DNA from: Natronococcus sp. A-GB1
Lineage (GTDB): Archaea; Halobacteriota; Halobacteria; Halobacteriales; Natrialbaceae
Assembly (NCBI RefSeq): GCF_029688845.1
Contig: NZ_JARUKW010000003.1
Span: forward strand, 186,001-250,000
DNA length: 64,000 bases
Direction of reading: 5' to 3'
The position numbers were made by a program, and so were the translations under genes. Within the stretch, counting starts at the first letter, position 1, and every line of letters starts with the position of its first letter. The notes beneath the pieces are model-generated. The model was not told the origin of the DNA. It made no database searches and worked only from the letters and a program-made list of their open reading frames with translations. Shown one piece after another: positions 8,995 through 17,641 of the stretch.

Positions 8995-9002
8995 GCTAAA
9001 GC
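8995..9002 (-). promoter_or_regulatory. TATA element of the regulator gene
   Basis: On the minus strand GCTTTAGC is centred about 27 bases before the ATG at 8971, giving a leaderless transcript. The remaining bases to 9153 form the divergent upstream region of the lipoprotein gene. Confidence 0.5.
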
Positions 9003-9153
9003 GTTCGCTCAACGCCGTTTCTGTAGTATTTATGTCGCCTTTGTCAGGACGGAGCTCAGTCCGACTCGATCTGAGAGGGAGCACGGGCTCCAGCCACCGA
9101 CGGACGCGTTCGCGATCGGAAGGAATTTCGGTCGCTGTAACGGTGTGCAATCG

Positions 9154-9735
9154 ATGAGCAACAACCGACGCCCGACGACGCGCCGTCGGCTACTCGCCGG
9201 CGCGGGCTCGATCGGAGTTCTCGGAGCCGCCGGCTGTCTCGACGACGGCGAACCCGGCGAGTCGACGGACGACTCGAGTGACGAAGACGACGAACAGACC
9301 GACGATCCCGACGACGGCGAGTTCGACGACGACCTGGTCGACGATCCGGTCGACGACGCGGACCACGAGGTCGACGTCTCCGAACTGCTCGTTTACGACC
9401 GTGACGGCGAACAGGTCGCGAACTCCCACGCCGGCCACTGGCACTACGAGACCGAGACGGGCGGACTGCCGGCGATCGAGCCGGGTTCGGCTATCGAACT
9501 CGAAGCCGTCTTCACCAAAGACGGCGAGGAACTCCCGCTGGGCGAGGACGAGCCGTACCGCCTGAGTGTCGAGCTCGCAGACGGGGACGACGAAATCGTC
9601 GACATCGACGCTGACCCCGCGACCGTCTCGATTTCGGGCGAACAGGCGGGAGAGACGGCGACCGTCTTCGAGCTGCTCGAGGACGGAGACGGCATCTGGG
9701 AGGCGCCCCCGATCGATACCTTCGTCAAGGAGTAA
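9154..9735 (+). CDS. Tat-exported lipoprotein, hypothetical
   Basis: A 193-residue protein with a twin-arginine signal ([12 protein letters not shown]) ending in a lipobox with Cys28 (GAAGC). A long acidic Asp/Glu/Ser linker follows (about residues 30-75). The C-terminal domain of about 115 residues has an HWHYE motif and a predicted all-beta pattern, possibly metal-binding. It is expected on the outer face of the membrane. Function unknown. Confidence 0.8.
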   Translation: MSNNRRPTTRRRLLAGAGSIGVLGAAGCLDDGEPGESTDDSSDEDDEQTDDPDDGEFDDDLVDDPVDDADHEVDVSELLVYDRDGEQVANSHAGHWHYETETGGLPAIEPGSAIELEAVFTKDGEELPLGEDEPYRLSVELADGDDEIVDIDADPATVSISGEQAGETATVFELLEDGDGIWEAPPIDTFVKE

Positions 9736-9848
9736 CGAGGTCGAGATCGCCCGACTGCGCGGAACTGTTTGGTGTCGTGATACGCTCCGAGAACAGTAGG
9801 TTTATCAGTCGCACGAGGGAACTCCTACCTAAGATTACTCATCGTCTT

Positions 9849-11102
9849 ATGGCAGGAAATCAACAACCGGAGGTGAACATCGGACTCGTCGGCCACGTCG
9901 ATCACGGCAAGACGACGCTGGTGCAGGCTCTCAGCGGATCGTGGACGGACCAGCACTCGGAGGAGATGAAACGCGGTATCTCCATCCGGCTGGGGTATGC
10001 GGACGCGACGTTCCGTCACTGTCCCGATCTCGACGAGCCCGAACGGTACACCGTCGAACAGGAGTGTGCGGACGGCTCGCCGAGTGAGCCGCTTCGAACG
10101 GTCTCGTTCGTCGACGCACCGGGTCACGAGACGCTGATGGCAACGATGCTCTCGGGGGCCTCGCTGATGGACGGCGCCGTGTTAGTCGTCAGCGCCAACG
10201 AGCCCGTCCCACAGCCACAGACCGAGGAGCACCTGATGGCGCTGGACATCATCGGGATCGACAACATCGTCATCGCCCAGAACAAGGTCGACCTCGTCGA
10301 CTCCCAGCAGGCCCGACAGAACTACCAGGAGATCCAGGAGTTCGTCGAGGGCACCGTCGCCGAGGACGCACCCGTCGTCCCCGTCTCGGCCGGCCAGGAG
10401 GTCAACCTCGACCTGCTGATCCAGGCGATCGAAGAGGAGATTCCCACACCCGAGCGGGATCCCGCAACCGACGCCCGGATGCACGTCGCCCGGAGCTTCG
10501 ACATCAACAAACCCGGGACGACCGCCGCAAACCTCGCCGGCGGCGTCCTCGGCGGAAGCCTCGTCCGAGGCGAGCTCGAGCTCGACGACGACCTCGAGAT
10601 CCGTCCGGGACGGGAGGTCGAGGAGGGCGGCCAGACCGAGTACGTCCCGATCCAGACGACGGTTCGGTCGCTGCAGGCCGGCGGCGCCGACGCGGAGTCG
10701 GTCACGCCCGGCGGGCTGCTCGGGGTCGGCACCGGACTCGATCCCTCGCTGACGAAAGGCGACGCTCTCGCGGGACGGATCGCCGGTCCGCCGGGGTCGC
10801 TCCCACCGACCTGGGAGCAGTTCACGATGGACGTCGATCTCCTCGATCGCGTCGTCGGTAACGTCGAGGAGACGAGCGGGCCGGGCGACGCGGCCGACAT
10901 CGACGAGATCAGCACGGGCGAGCCCCTGATGATGACCGTCGGCACGGCGACGACCGTCGGCGCGGTCACGAGCGCCCGCAGCGGGGAATGTGAGGTCAAG
11001 CTCAAACGCCCCGTCGCGGCCGAGCCCGGCGCGAAGATCGCGATCAATCGCCGGATCGGCGCCCGCTGGCGGCTGATCGGGCTGGGAACGCTTCGCGAGT
11101 AA
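9849..11102 (+). CDS. eif2g: Translation initiation factor aIF2 subunit gamma
   Basis: A 417-residue GTPase. It has GHVDHGKT (residues 15-22), DAPGHE, NKVD and a SAG switch, followed by the beta-barrel domains II and III. With the alpha and beta subunits it brings initiator Met-tRNA to the small ribosomal subunit. The start at ATG 9849 ([15 protein letters not shown]) matches the family; upstream in-frame codons are ignored. A GTTTATC element near 9799 would give a leader of about 22 bases. It heads the cluster of translation and transcription genes that follows. Confidence 0.97.
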   Translation: MAGNQQPEVNIGLVGHVDHGKTTLVQALSGSWTDQHSEEMKRGISIRLGYADATFRHCPDLDEPERYTVEQECADGSPSEPLRTVSFVDAPGHETLMATMLSGASLMDGAVLVVSANEPVPQPQTEEHLMALDIIGIDNIVIAQNKVDLVDSQQARQNYQEIQEFVEGTVAEDAPVVPVSAGQEVNLDLLIQAIEEEIPTPERDPATDARMHVARSFDINKPGTTAANLAGGVLGGSLVRGELELDDDLEIRPGREVEEGGQTEYVPIQTTVRSLQAGGADAESVTPGGLLGVGTGLDPSLTKGDALAGRIAGPPGSLPPTWEQFTMDVDLLDRVVGNVEETSGPGDAADIDEISTGEPLMMTVGTATTVGAVTSARSGECEVKLKRPVAAEPGAKIAINRRIGARWRLIGLGTLRE

Positions 11103-11117
11103 CACGACGACAGCGCC

Positions 11118-11504
11118 ATGAGCACCCGGGTCGCCCTCGACACGAGCGCGTTGATGATGCCGGTCGAGCTGGATGTCCGGCTGTTCGACGAACTCGAGCG
11201 GCTGATCGGCTCTGCAGAGCTGGTGGCACCCCAGCCCGTGATCGAGGAGCTCCGGCGGCTCTCGGAGAAGGGCGGCACCGAAGGAACCGCCGCGTCGGTC
11301 GGCCACGACCTGGCGACCGAACGCTGTCTCGTCGTCGACACGGAGGAGTCGTACGCCGACGACGCCCTGGTCGAACTCGCCCGCGAGGGAAGCGTCGACT
11401 ACGTCGTCACGAACGATCGCCCGCTGCGCGACCGGGTGCTCGAGGCGAGCATACCGGTACTTGCATTACGCGGGAGAAACAAGCTGGCAATCACTCAACC
11501 ATAG
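11118..11504 (+). CDS. PIN-domain ribonuclease-like protein (FCF1/VapC9 type)
   Basis: A 128-residue PIN domain. The first acidic residue is Asp8 (VALDTSAL), with a central Glu in VIEEL, an Asp in SYADDALVELA and the terminal acidic residue in VVTNDRPLRD, the usual four-acid site. This protein sits between aIF2-gamma and Rpo7 in many archaea and is thought to act in rRNA or RNA processing. It ends directly against the next start codon. Confidence 0.85.
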   Translation: MSTRVALDTSALMMPVELDVRLFDELERLIGSAELVAPQPVIEELRRLSEKGGTEGTAASVGHDLATERCLVVDTEESYADDALVELAREGSVDYVVTNDRPLRDRVLEASIPVLALRGRNKLAITQP

Positions 11505-12074
11505 ATGTACAAACGGGTCAAACTGAAGGATACGGTCGAAGTACCGCCGAAAGCGCTCGGTGACGTCTCGCCGAAGCTGGTCAAGCAACTGCTGCAGGAC
11601 AAACTCGAGGGTCGGATGGACGAACAGGTCGGCAGCGTCGTCTCGGTCACCCAGGTCCACGACATCGGTGAGGGAGCCGTGCTCCCGAACAAGCCGGGGG
11701 TCTACTACGAGGCCGAGTTCGACGCCGTGACGTTCGACCCCGACATGCAAGAGGTCGTCGACGGCACGATCGTCGAGGTCGTCGAGTTCGGCGCCTTCGT
11801 TGGGATCGGCCCCGTCGACGGACTGCTCCACGTCTCCCAGATCTCCGACGAATACCTCGCCTTCGACGGCGAGAACCAGCAGCTCGCCTCGAACGAGTCC
11901 AACCGCACACTGGGCGTCGACGACGCCGTTCGAGCGCGCATCGTCACCAAGAGCATCGACGAACGCAACCCGCGCGACTCGAAGATCGGTCTCACCGCGA
12001 AACAGCCCGGACTCGGCAAACACGGCTGGCTCGAGGAGGACCACGAGAAGCGCGAAGCGGCCACGGGTGAGTAA
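11505..12074 (+). CDS. rpo7: DNA-directed RNA polymerase subunit Rpo7 (E')
   Basis: A 189-residue protein starting MYKRVKLKDTVEVPP. The N-terminal half is the RNP-like domain that docks on the polymerase clamp. The C-terminal half is an S1 RNA-binding domain (VVEFGAFVGIGPVDGLLHVSQ). Together with Rpo4 it forms the stalk that aids open complex formation and binds the emerging RNA. No gap separates it from the PIN gene. Confidence 0.97.
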   Translation: MYKRVKLKDTVEVPPKALGDVSPKLVKQLLQDKLEGRMDEQVGSVVSVTQVHDIGEGAVLPNKPGVYYEAEFDAVTFDPDMQEVVDGTIVEVVEFGAFVGIGPVDGLLHVSQISDEYLAFDGENQQLASNESNRTLGVDDAVRARIVTKSIDERNPRDSKIGLTAKQPGLGKHGWLEEDHEKREAATGE

Positions 12075-12076
12075 CG

Positions 12077-12274
12077 ATGGCATCCGATCGACTCGTCTGT
12101 CGTGAGTGCCACCGGGTCAACGATCCCGACAGCGGCACCTGCGACTCCTGTAACTCCTCCTCGCTGACCGAGGACTGGGCCGGCTACGTCGTCATCGCCC
12201 ATCCCGAGGACAGCGAGATCGCCACGGAGATGCAGGTCACCGAACCCGGTGCGTACGCGCTGAAGGTTCGGTAA
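12077..12274 (+). CDS. spt4: Transcription elongation factor Spt4 (RpoE'')
   Basis: A 65-residue zinc protein with Cys8, Cys11, Cys22 and Cys25 forming the Spt4 finger, then the conserved WAGYVVI strand. It partners Spt5 and increases RNA polymerase processivity. It follows rpo7 by two bases, the normal archaeal order. Confidence 0.95.
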   Translation: MASDRLVCRECHRVNDPDSGTCDSCNSSSLTEDWAGYVVIAHPEDSEIATEMQVTEPGAYALKVR

Positions 12275-12275
12275 C

Positions 12276-12845
12276 GTGGCTCGCGACGACGACGGGGACG
12301 ACGTCCGCGCGGACGACCAGCTACTGGTTTTACCCGACGAACTGCGCCACGAGCTCAAGGAGCCGATGGGGCCGATCGAGACCGACGCCGAGATTTTGCT
12401 CGAGGGGGTCTCGGGGCCGCTGATCGCCGTCGGCGACGTCGTCACCTACCACATCGTCAGGACGGGACGCGACCCCGACGTCGCACTCGTCGACGAACGG
12501 ACCAAGCGCCAGCTCGTCGAGGCGGAGATCCGCGAGACCGTCACCGAGCGAGTCAACGTCGAGGCCCGCAATCCGCCCGCCGAGCTCACCGCCGACGTCC
12601 TCGAGACGCTTCGGGAGAGCCTCGAGCGCGAGGAGCCGACGACGGTCCTGGTCGACGGCGAGGAGGATCTGGTGGTGCTGCCGGCGATCATGGTCGCGCC
12701 CGACGGCGCCAGCGTCGTCTACGGCCAACCCGACGAGGGGATGGTCCACGTCGTCGTCGACGACGAGGTGCGCCGGGAGGTCCGGGACCTGCTCGAGCGC
12801 TTCGAGGGCGACCAGGAGCGGTTCTGGGAGCTGCTCGAGGAGTAG
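12276..12845 (+). CDS. GTP-dependent dephospho-CoA kinase (DUF359)
   Basis: A 189-residue protein starting at GTG 12276, one base after the spt4 stop. It contains GPLIAVGDVVTYHIV and the VDGEEDLVVLPAIMVAP segment that marks DUF359. This is the archaeal enzyme that phosphorylates dephospho-CoA with GTP in the last step of CoA synthesis. In other haloarchaea the ribosomal genes rps24e and rps27ae follow; here they do not. Confidence 0.9.
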   Translation: MARDDDGDDVRADDQLLVLPDELRHELKEPMGPIETDAEILLEGVSGPLIAVGDVVTYHIVRTGRDPDVALVDERTKRQLVEAEIRETVTERVNVEARNPPAELTADVLETLRESLEREEPTTVLVDGEEDLVVLPAIMVAPDGASVVYGQPDEGMVHVVVDDEVRREVRDLLERFEGDQERFWELLEE

Positions 12846-12988
12846 ACGGAATCGGAGACCGACGTGACGCGGTCGCTTGCAACGCACTCGATCCCTGTCG
12901 GCGAAGGGCTGGTGATCGAAAACGCATCCAGCAGTTAGCGAGAAGAGCGCAGTTTGACGTCTCAGACGCTCTTTTGACGAGAGCCGTG

Positions 12989-12993
12989 TTTAA
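12989..12993 (+). promoter_or_regulatory. TATA element of the secreted-protein gene
   Basis: TTTAA is centred 28 bases before ATG 13019, indicating a separate leaderless promoter after the translation cluster. Confidence 0.55.
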
Positions 12994-13018
12994 GTGACGT
13001 GCAAGCAACCTATTAGCG

Positions 13019-13492
13019 ATGAGTAAAGACAGGTGGATCACACGACGGTCACTGCTGGCAGCAGGTGCGATCGGCGTACTCGGCCTCAGTGCAGTTTCGG
13101 CCTACAACCCGACGACGCTCCGTTATCTAACTATCGAGAACCATACGGACCGTCGAGAGACACTCGACGTTCGCGTCCTCGCCGATGGTGACGTCGTCGT
13201 CGAGCAATCGCTCACGCTCCCAGAGGAAGGATACGAGCGCGTTCCCTGTGAGTGGCCCAGCCGGGCAGGAACGTATCGGTATGGCGGACGGCTGAACGAT
13301 GAAAGCGAGTGGACAGAGGGCACAGTTAGTGACGGTGGGAACGTACTCAGACTCATTCGGATCACCGATACTGGTCTCGAGATCAGCCGCCCCCGTCCTC
13401 AGCAAGATCCGGAAGAGCTAGAGCAAGACCTCTGTGAAATTCCGTGGTGGATCGATGAAGTTCGGGGTAGTGGAAATACACAATACAGCTGA
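13019..13492 (+). CDS. Secreted protein with twin-arginine signal, hypothetical
   Basis: A 157-residue protein. Residues 8-28 (TRRSLLAAGAIGVLGLSA) are a twin-arginine signal without a lipobox Cys. The mature part looks like a single beta-sandwich domain with alternating strands and ends in an IPWWIDE segment. The DNA has fewer CTCGAG-type codons than its neighbours, hinting at later arrival. Function unknown. Confidence 0.65.
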   Translation: MSKDRWITRRSLLAAGAIGVLGLSAVSAYNPTTLRYLTIENHTDRRETLDVRVLADGDVVVEQSLTLPEEGYERVPCEWPSRAGTYRYGGRLNDESEWTEGTVSDGGNVLRLIRITDTGLEISRPRPQQDPEELEQDLCEIPWWIDEVRGSGNTQYS

Positions 13493-13550
13493 AAGTCTGG
13501 AGCGAGGGTCCTCTCGGAAACGGGGAGAGAGTGGGAAAGCGTGTCGCTGA

Positions 13551-13979
13551 TCAGTTCGTCGACCCCGAAGCCGAACCGGAACTCGAGCCCGACGGATCGT
13601 CGTCTCGCGGGTCGTACTCGTGTTCGCGGAGCAGATCCGGGTCGACGTCCCGGAGGACGGCCTCGTGGGTCGACTCGAGCACCACCGGGGGTGCACAGCC
13701 TTCCTCCTCGGCCTCGAGCCAGCGTCCCAGACAGAGACACCAATGGTCGCCAGGCTCGAGGCCGGGAAACTCGAGTTCCGGACGGGGCGTCGTGAGGTCG
13801 TTGCCGCGGGCCTTGCTGAACTGCAGGAACTCCTCAGTGAGGACGGCACAGAGTTCGTGACGGCCGCGGTCGCCCTCGACGCGTCGACAGCAGCCGTCCC
13901 GCAGAAAGCCGGTCATCGGATCGGTGCTACAGGGCTCGAGCTCGGTGCCGAACACGTTCCGATCGGGATCGGTGGTCAT
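13551..13979 (-). CDS. DUF2237 family protein
   Basis: A 142-residue protein with the DUF2237 hallmarks NVFGTELEPCSTDPMTGFLR, DGCCR, FSKARGNDL, GDHWCLCLGRW and APPVVLESTHE. The conserved cysteines suggest metal binding. The family is widespread in bacteria and haloarchaea; its biochemical role is unknown. The C-terminal 20 residues are a low-complexity Ser/Gly tail. Confidence 0.9.
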   Translation of the reverse strand: MTTDPDRNVFGTELEPCSTDPMTGFLRDGCCRRVEGDRGRHELCAVLTEEFLQFSKARGNDLTTPRPELEFPGLEPGDHWCLCLGRWLEAEEEGCAPPVVLESTHEAVLRDVDPDLLREHEYDPRDDDPSGSSSGSASGSTN

Positions 13980-14066
13980 ACCGAACCGTCGGACGGAGCG
14001 CGGAAAAACGTGGTGTCGGCGGGACGTGTGTCGCGGTTGGTCACTACAGCGACCCCAGGGAGACCG

Positions 14067-14858
14067 TCACTCCCGCGTGTGTGACTCTAGGCTCGGCGGG
14101 CTCACCGGTTCGAGGTCGTGACTCGTGAGGTACTGCTCGAGGAACGTCGTCCGCTCGCGGATCTCCTCGGGTTCGTGGGCGTCGGTGCCGAGCGTCACGG
14201 AGACGTCGTACGTATGGAGGGCCTCGAGGAACTCCTCCGAGGGGTGGACGATCGACTCCTTGCGGGTCGCCCGGCCGGCGTTGATCTCGGGGACGGTCCG
14301 CGAGTCGTCGAAGGCCCTCGCGACCCGCTCGTAGTGATCGGTGGTCGTCCGTCCCTGTAGCGGCGGCGTGCGCTCGATCAGGTCGAGGTGGGCCGCGACG
14401 TCGAACAGCTCCGAGTCGATCAGCGACACCAGCCGATCGATGTAGTCGTCGACGACGGTGTCCCGATCGGATTCCGAGAGCCCCTCGAAGTTCGAGGCCA
14501 CCTGGACGTTCTCGCCCTCGACGGCGTGGACGCTGCCGATCGCGTACTGGAACCCCGCCTCCTCGAGGAAGCGCTCGATCTCGGCCTCGTCCCGAGGGTC
14601 GTAGTCCATCTCCACAGCGTCGTAGACGTCGATTCCGGTGCGCTCGCGGACCTGTTCGATCGCGTCGCGGCGCCGCTCGTAGGTGAGATCGAGGTTGAAC
14701 GCGTAGCGGTTGCGAGTGGCGTTGGCCCGGTCGCGTGCGCTGATCGAACAGTGGTCAGTGAGGCCGATTCCCTCGAGCCCCGCCTCCTCGGCGGCCCGCA
14801 CCATCCCCGGCAAAAAGGAGCCGTCGGAGTAGTTCGTGTGGGCGTGGAAATCGTACAT
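14067..14858 (-). CDS. PHP-domain metallohydrolase (histidinol-phosphatase-like)
   Basis: A 263-residue PHP domain. The metal ligands are in HAHTNYSDG (His5, His7), LTDHCS, the Glu of VEMDY, GSVHAVE, AAHLDL and LGTDAHEP, which covers the trinuclear site. PHP enzymes hydrolyse phosphoesters. Members of this size include histidinol phosphatase HisK, but no his genes are adjacent, so the substrate is uncertain. Confidence 0.85.
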   Translation of the reverse strand: MYDFHAHTNYSDGSFLPGMVRAAEEAGLEGIGLTDHCSISARDRANATRNRYAFNLDLTYERRRDAIEQVRERTGIDVYDAVEMDYDPRDEAEIERFLEEAGFQYAIGSVHAVEGENVQVASNFEGLSESDRDTVVDDYIDRLVSLIDSELFDVAAHLDLIERTPPLQGRTTTDHYERVARAFDDSRTVPEINAGRATRKESIVHPSEEFLEALHTYDVSVTLGTDAHEPEEIRERTTFLEQYLTSHDLEPVSPPSLESHTRE

Positions 14859-14928
14859 ACCGGTTCGACGGAACCCGAACAGTTGGTCGTTGCGCTCTCG
14901 ATACCGGTGACGGGTCCGACTGACGCCG

Positions 14929-16335
14929 TCAGTGATCGTGATCGTGGTCGTGGTCGTGATCGTGACCGTGACCGTCGCTGCTGTCGCCGACGTCGCCGCC
15001 CGCGACGAGCGCGTCGTGGTCGCCGTCGATCATGTCCATGTTCTTCAGGTTGTCCCGCTCCTCGAACTCCTCGACGGCGTTGAGGAGGTCCTCCTGGGTG
15101 AGCATGGTTCGATCCTCGGTCAGCGCCTCGAGGACGGCCTCCCGGAGCACCATCCGGAGGTCGCTGCCGGTCATTCCCTCGGTGGCGTCGGCGATGAGTT
15201 CGGGGTCGAACTCGTCGATACGCATCTGCCGGGTGATGACCCGGAGGATGTCGGCCCGCATGTTGTAGTCGGGCTTGGGGAAGTTGACGATCTCGTCGAA
15301 GCGCCGCCAGGCGGCCGCGTCGAGCTGGTCGGGGTGGTTCGTCGCCCCGATCAGGAGCACGTCGTCCTGGATCAGCGAGATGTTGTCGATGCTCTTGAGC
15401 AGGGTGTTGACCGCGCGCTTCAGGGCGGCGTGTTCGTCGCTGCGCCGCGTTTTGGCGACGAAGTCGAACTCGTCGATAAAGAGAATACAGGGCGAGAGTC
15501 GTTTGGCGACCTCGAAGGTCTTATCGACGTTCTTGGCCGTCTCGCCGAGATACTGGCTCGTGATCATCGAGAGCTTGACCTCGACGAACGGGAGGTCCAT
15601 GTCCTGGGCCAGCGCCTGTGCCGTCGACGTTTTGCCGGTGCCTGGCGGGCCGACGAACAGCAGCTTCCCGATCTCGCGAAGGCCGATCTCCGCGAGGTAG
15701 TCTCGGTGTTCGATCGCCTTCGCGATCTTGTCGATCTCGGCTTCCTGGCCCTCGGTCAACACGAGATCGTCGAGCGTGACGTCGACCTCCTCGGGCGCGC
15801 GGACGTCGACGAGATCGAGCATCTCCTCGTCGTCCTCCTCGTCGAAGTACTCCTCGAGCAGGCCGTCTATCCAGACCCGATCCGCCTGGATCGGCCGGTT
15901 TCGCTCGCGGGCCGCCTCGTGGCTGACGTCGACGTCGTACTCCTCGTGGTCGGCGAAGTGTTTCGCGAGTGTCGGGTTCTCGAGCAGCCGTTCGTCGTCG
16001 GTCCGGTCGAGGTACCACTGCTCGGCCATCCCCTCTTCGGTGAACGTGATCGTTCCGGAGAACTCGTCGCGGTCGGTAAACATCAGCCCCGAGACGGCCT
16101 CCCAGGGTCGATCGACGTCCGTCGCCTGTCGTGCGGTGGTGTTGGTCGCCGATAGCGGTCGGGTGATCCCGCCCCGCGTTCGACCGTCATCGTCGTCCTC
16201 GCTCTCGCCGCTCCCGCCCGTCCAGAAGACGCGGCGGTACGACGGCGGGAGATCGTTCTCGTCCAGCGTCCTGTCGTCGGAATACACGCTCGTCGTGAGC
16301 ACGAACTCGACGACATCGAGCGCTGCGTCACTCAT
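14929..16335 (-). CDS. AAA-family ATPase with C-terminal His/Asp tail
   Basis: A 468-residue protein. The AAA module has Walker A GPPGTGKT (residues 229-236), Walker B CILFIDEFD, sensor 1 GATNHPD and an arginine-containing AAAWRRFDEIV segment. The N-terminal 190 residues contain no motif I recognise and lack a membrane helix. The last 15 residues alternate His and Asp after a DSSDGHGH lead, a likely metal-binding tail. It resembles the proteasome-activating or Cdc48-like AAA group. The start at ATG 16335 (MSDAALDVVEFVL) is preferred over 16410. The substrate is unknown. Confidence 0.85.
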   Translation of the reverse strand: MSDAALDVVEFVLTTSVYSDDRTLDENDLPPSYRRVFWTGGSGESEDDDDGRTRGGITRPLSATNTTARQATDVDRPWEAVSGLMFTDRDEFSGTITFTEEGMAEQWYLDRTDDERLLENPTLAKHFADHEEYDVDVSHEAARERNRPIQADRVWIDGLLEEYFDEEDDEEMLDLVDVRAPEEVDVTLDDLVLTEGQEAEIDKIAKAIEHRDYLAEIGLREIGKLLFVGPPGTGKTSTAQALAQDMDLPFVEVKLSMITSQYLGETAKNVDKTFEVAKRLSPCILFIDEFDFVAKTRRSDEHAALKRAVNTLLKSIDNISLIQDDVLLIGATNHPDQLDAAAWRRFDEIVNFPKPDYNMRADILRVITRQMRIDEFDPELIADATEGMTGSDLRMVLREAVLEALTEDRTMLTQEDLLNAVEEFEERDNLKNMDMIDGDHDALVAGGDVGDSSDGHGHDHDHDHDHDH

Positions 16336-16444
16336 TCGGTCAACGTATTCTCTACGCACCCTTAACGTCGTCGTCACGCGGCGACGCTTGCAGGCCGGCT
16401 CGAGCGGCACAATGGTTTTCGTCCATTAGCTCACACACGTACGC

Positions 16445-16813
16445 ATGAACGTGTTGCTGGGACTGGCCGGAAGCGACGAATCGATCACGGCGTTGCGGCG
16501 AACGATCGAACGTACCGACGCCGTCGGCGACGACCTCACCGTCGCGGTTCTCGAGAAGGCCGACACGGAGCGATCCCAGGACGAGATGTACCGCCAGGCC
16601 GAGAAGCTGCTCTCGGAGGCCGATCTCGACGCAGAGATCGAGCGCCTCGAGGGCGATCCGGGCGCCTCGCTGGTCAACTACGCCGAACAGGGCGAGTTCG
16701 ATCAGCTGGTGATCGGCGGCGGGACCATCAGTCCGATGGGGAAGATTCAGCTGGGATCGATCGCGGAGTTCGTTCTGCTGAACGCCCCGACGACAGTCAA
16801 GCTGGTGCGGTAA
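16445..16813 (+). CDS. Universal stress protein UspA family
   Basis: A 122-residue single Usp domain that is shorter than usual. It starts MNVLLGLAGSDES and ends with the nucleotide-loop region IGGGTISPMGKIQLGSIAEFVLL, close to the Gx2Gx9G(S/T) ATP-binding pattern, then TTVKLV. It is expected to bind ATP and act in stress responses. It lies two bases before the acetyltransferase gene, so the two are probably cotranscribed. Confidence 0.85.
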   Translation: MNVLLGLAGSDESITALRRTIERTDAVGDDLTVAVLEKADTERSQDEMYRQAEKLLSEADLDAEIERLEGDPGASLVNYAEQGEFDQLVIGGGTISPMGKIQLGSIAEFVLLNAPTTVKLVR

Positions 16814-16815
16814 CG

Positions 16816-17379
16816 ATGCCCGAGAGAGTGTATCCCGACACGCCGTCGGGACCGTTTCCCGCCCCGCCGTCGACCGCCGAGGACCAGTCGGGTCGGACGA
16901 TCGAGTTTCGGGCCGTCGACGAGTTCGAGGACGAAGCCCTCGACGACACCGTCGAGATGTACGTCGATTTCGACCCGAGCGACCGCGCCCAGGGGATCCC
17001 GCCGACGGGCGAGACTCGGATCCGCAACTGGCTCGAGACGATCGCCGAACACAGCGTCAACGTCGTCGCCCGACACGGCGATGACGTGATCGGCCACGCC
17101 GTACTCGTCCCCGACGCCGACGACCCCGACTCGATCGAGGATGTCGGCGACGTCGAGTGGGAGCTGGCGATCTTCGTCCTCCAGGCCTACCAGCAGTCGG
17201 GGATCGGCACGAAGCTGTTGAAACACCTGCTCGGACACGCGATCGAGCTGGGGATTACCCACGTCTGGCTGACCGTCGAGCGCTGGAACACGCCCGCGAT
17301 CGCGCTGTACGAACGCGTCGGGTTCGAACCTACCGGCACCGAGAACTTCGAACAGGAAATGGGGATCCTGCTCGCCTGA
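16816..17379 (+). CDS. GNAT-family N-acetyltransferase
   Basis: A 187-residue protein with the GNAT core at residues 65-180. The acetyl-CoA loop is near YQQSGIGTKLLKHLL (residues 127-141, Q/R-x2-G-x-G/A type), followed by WLTVERWNTPAIALYERVGF. The N-terminal 40 residues are a Pro-rich extension. The substrate, protein or small molecule, cannot be told. It is coupled to the upstream uspA gene. Confidence 0.88.
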   Translation: MPERVYPDTPSGPFPAPPSTAEDQSGRTIEFRAVDEFEDEALDDTVEMYVDFDPSDRAQGIPPTGETRIRNWLETIAEHSVNVVARHGDDVIGHAVLVPDADDPDSIEDVGDVEWELAIFVLQAYQQSGIGTKLLKHLLGHAIELGITHVWLTVERWNTPAIALYERVGFEPTGTENFEQEMGILLA

Positions 17380-17560
17380 CGATCGGTGTGCGTTCGGAGA
17401 CCGGAACGAGTGCAATAGCGCACAACGTCTCGTTACGTATCGGCAGTGCAACGATCTTCGCGCAGCGAGAGGATCGCGCTCTGTAGGACGTCGACGAGAC
17501 GCTTTACCTCTCGTTTTTCCACCGGACTACTCGTGTTCGTGCGGGAGTGACACAAACATA

Positions 17561-17598
17561 GCGGAAGCCCACGACTGTAGTTGTGGGAGGACGTCACC
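17561..17598 (+). mobile_element. Orphan right end of an IS200/IS605- or IS1341-type element
   Basis: The sequence GCGGAAGCCCACGAC, a TGTA loop and GTTGTGGGAGG forms a hairpin with arms at 17568-17575 and 17580-17587 (one G-U pair). This matches the 3' end that haloarchaeal tnpB-bearing elements of this group carry, where it belongs to the transposon end and the guide-like omega RNA. No tnpA or tnpB reading frame is nearby, so it is a remnant. The surrounding 17380-17641 holds no gene; a T-run at 17513-17518 could end the acetyltransferase transcript. Confidence 0.5.
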
Positions 17599-17641
17599 GC
17601 TGGTGCGTGCATATTGGAGGGTGCCTCTGGGGTGGTCGAAC

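Noticed and set aside
14932-16155. 407-codon plus-strand open frame opposite the AAA ATPase
   Set aside because: Valine-rich antisense of a well supported gene, with no protein features.
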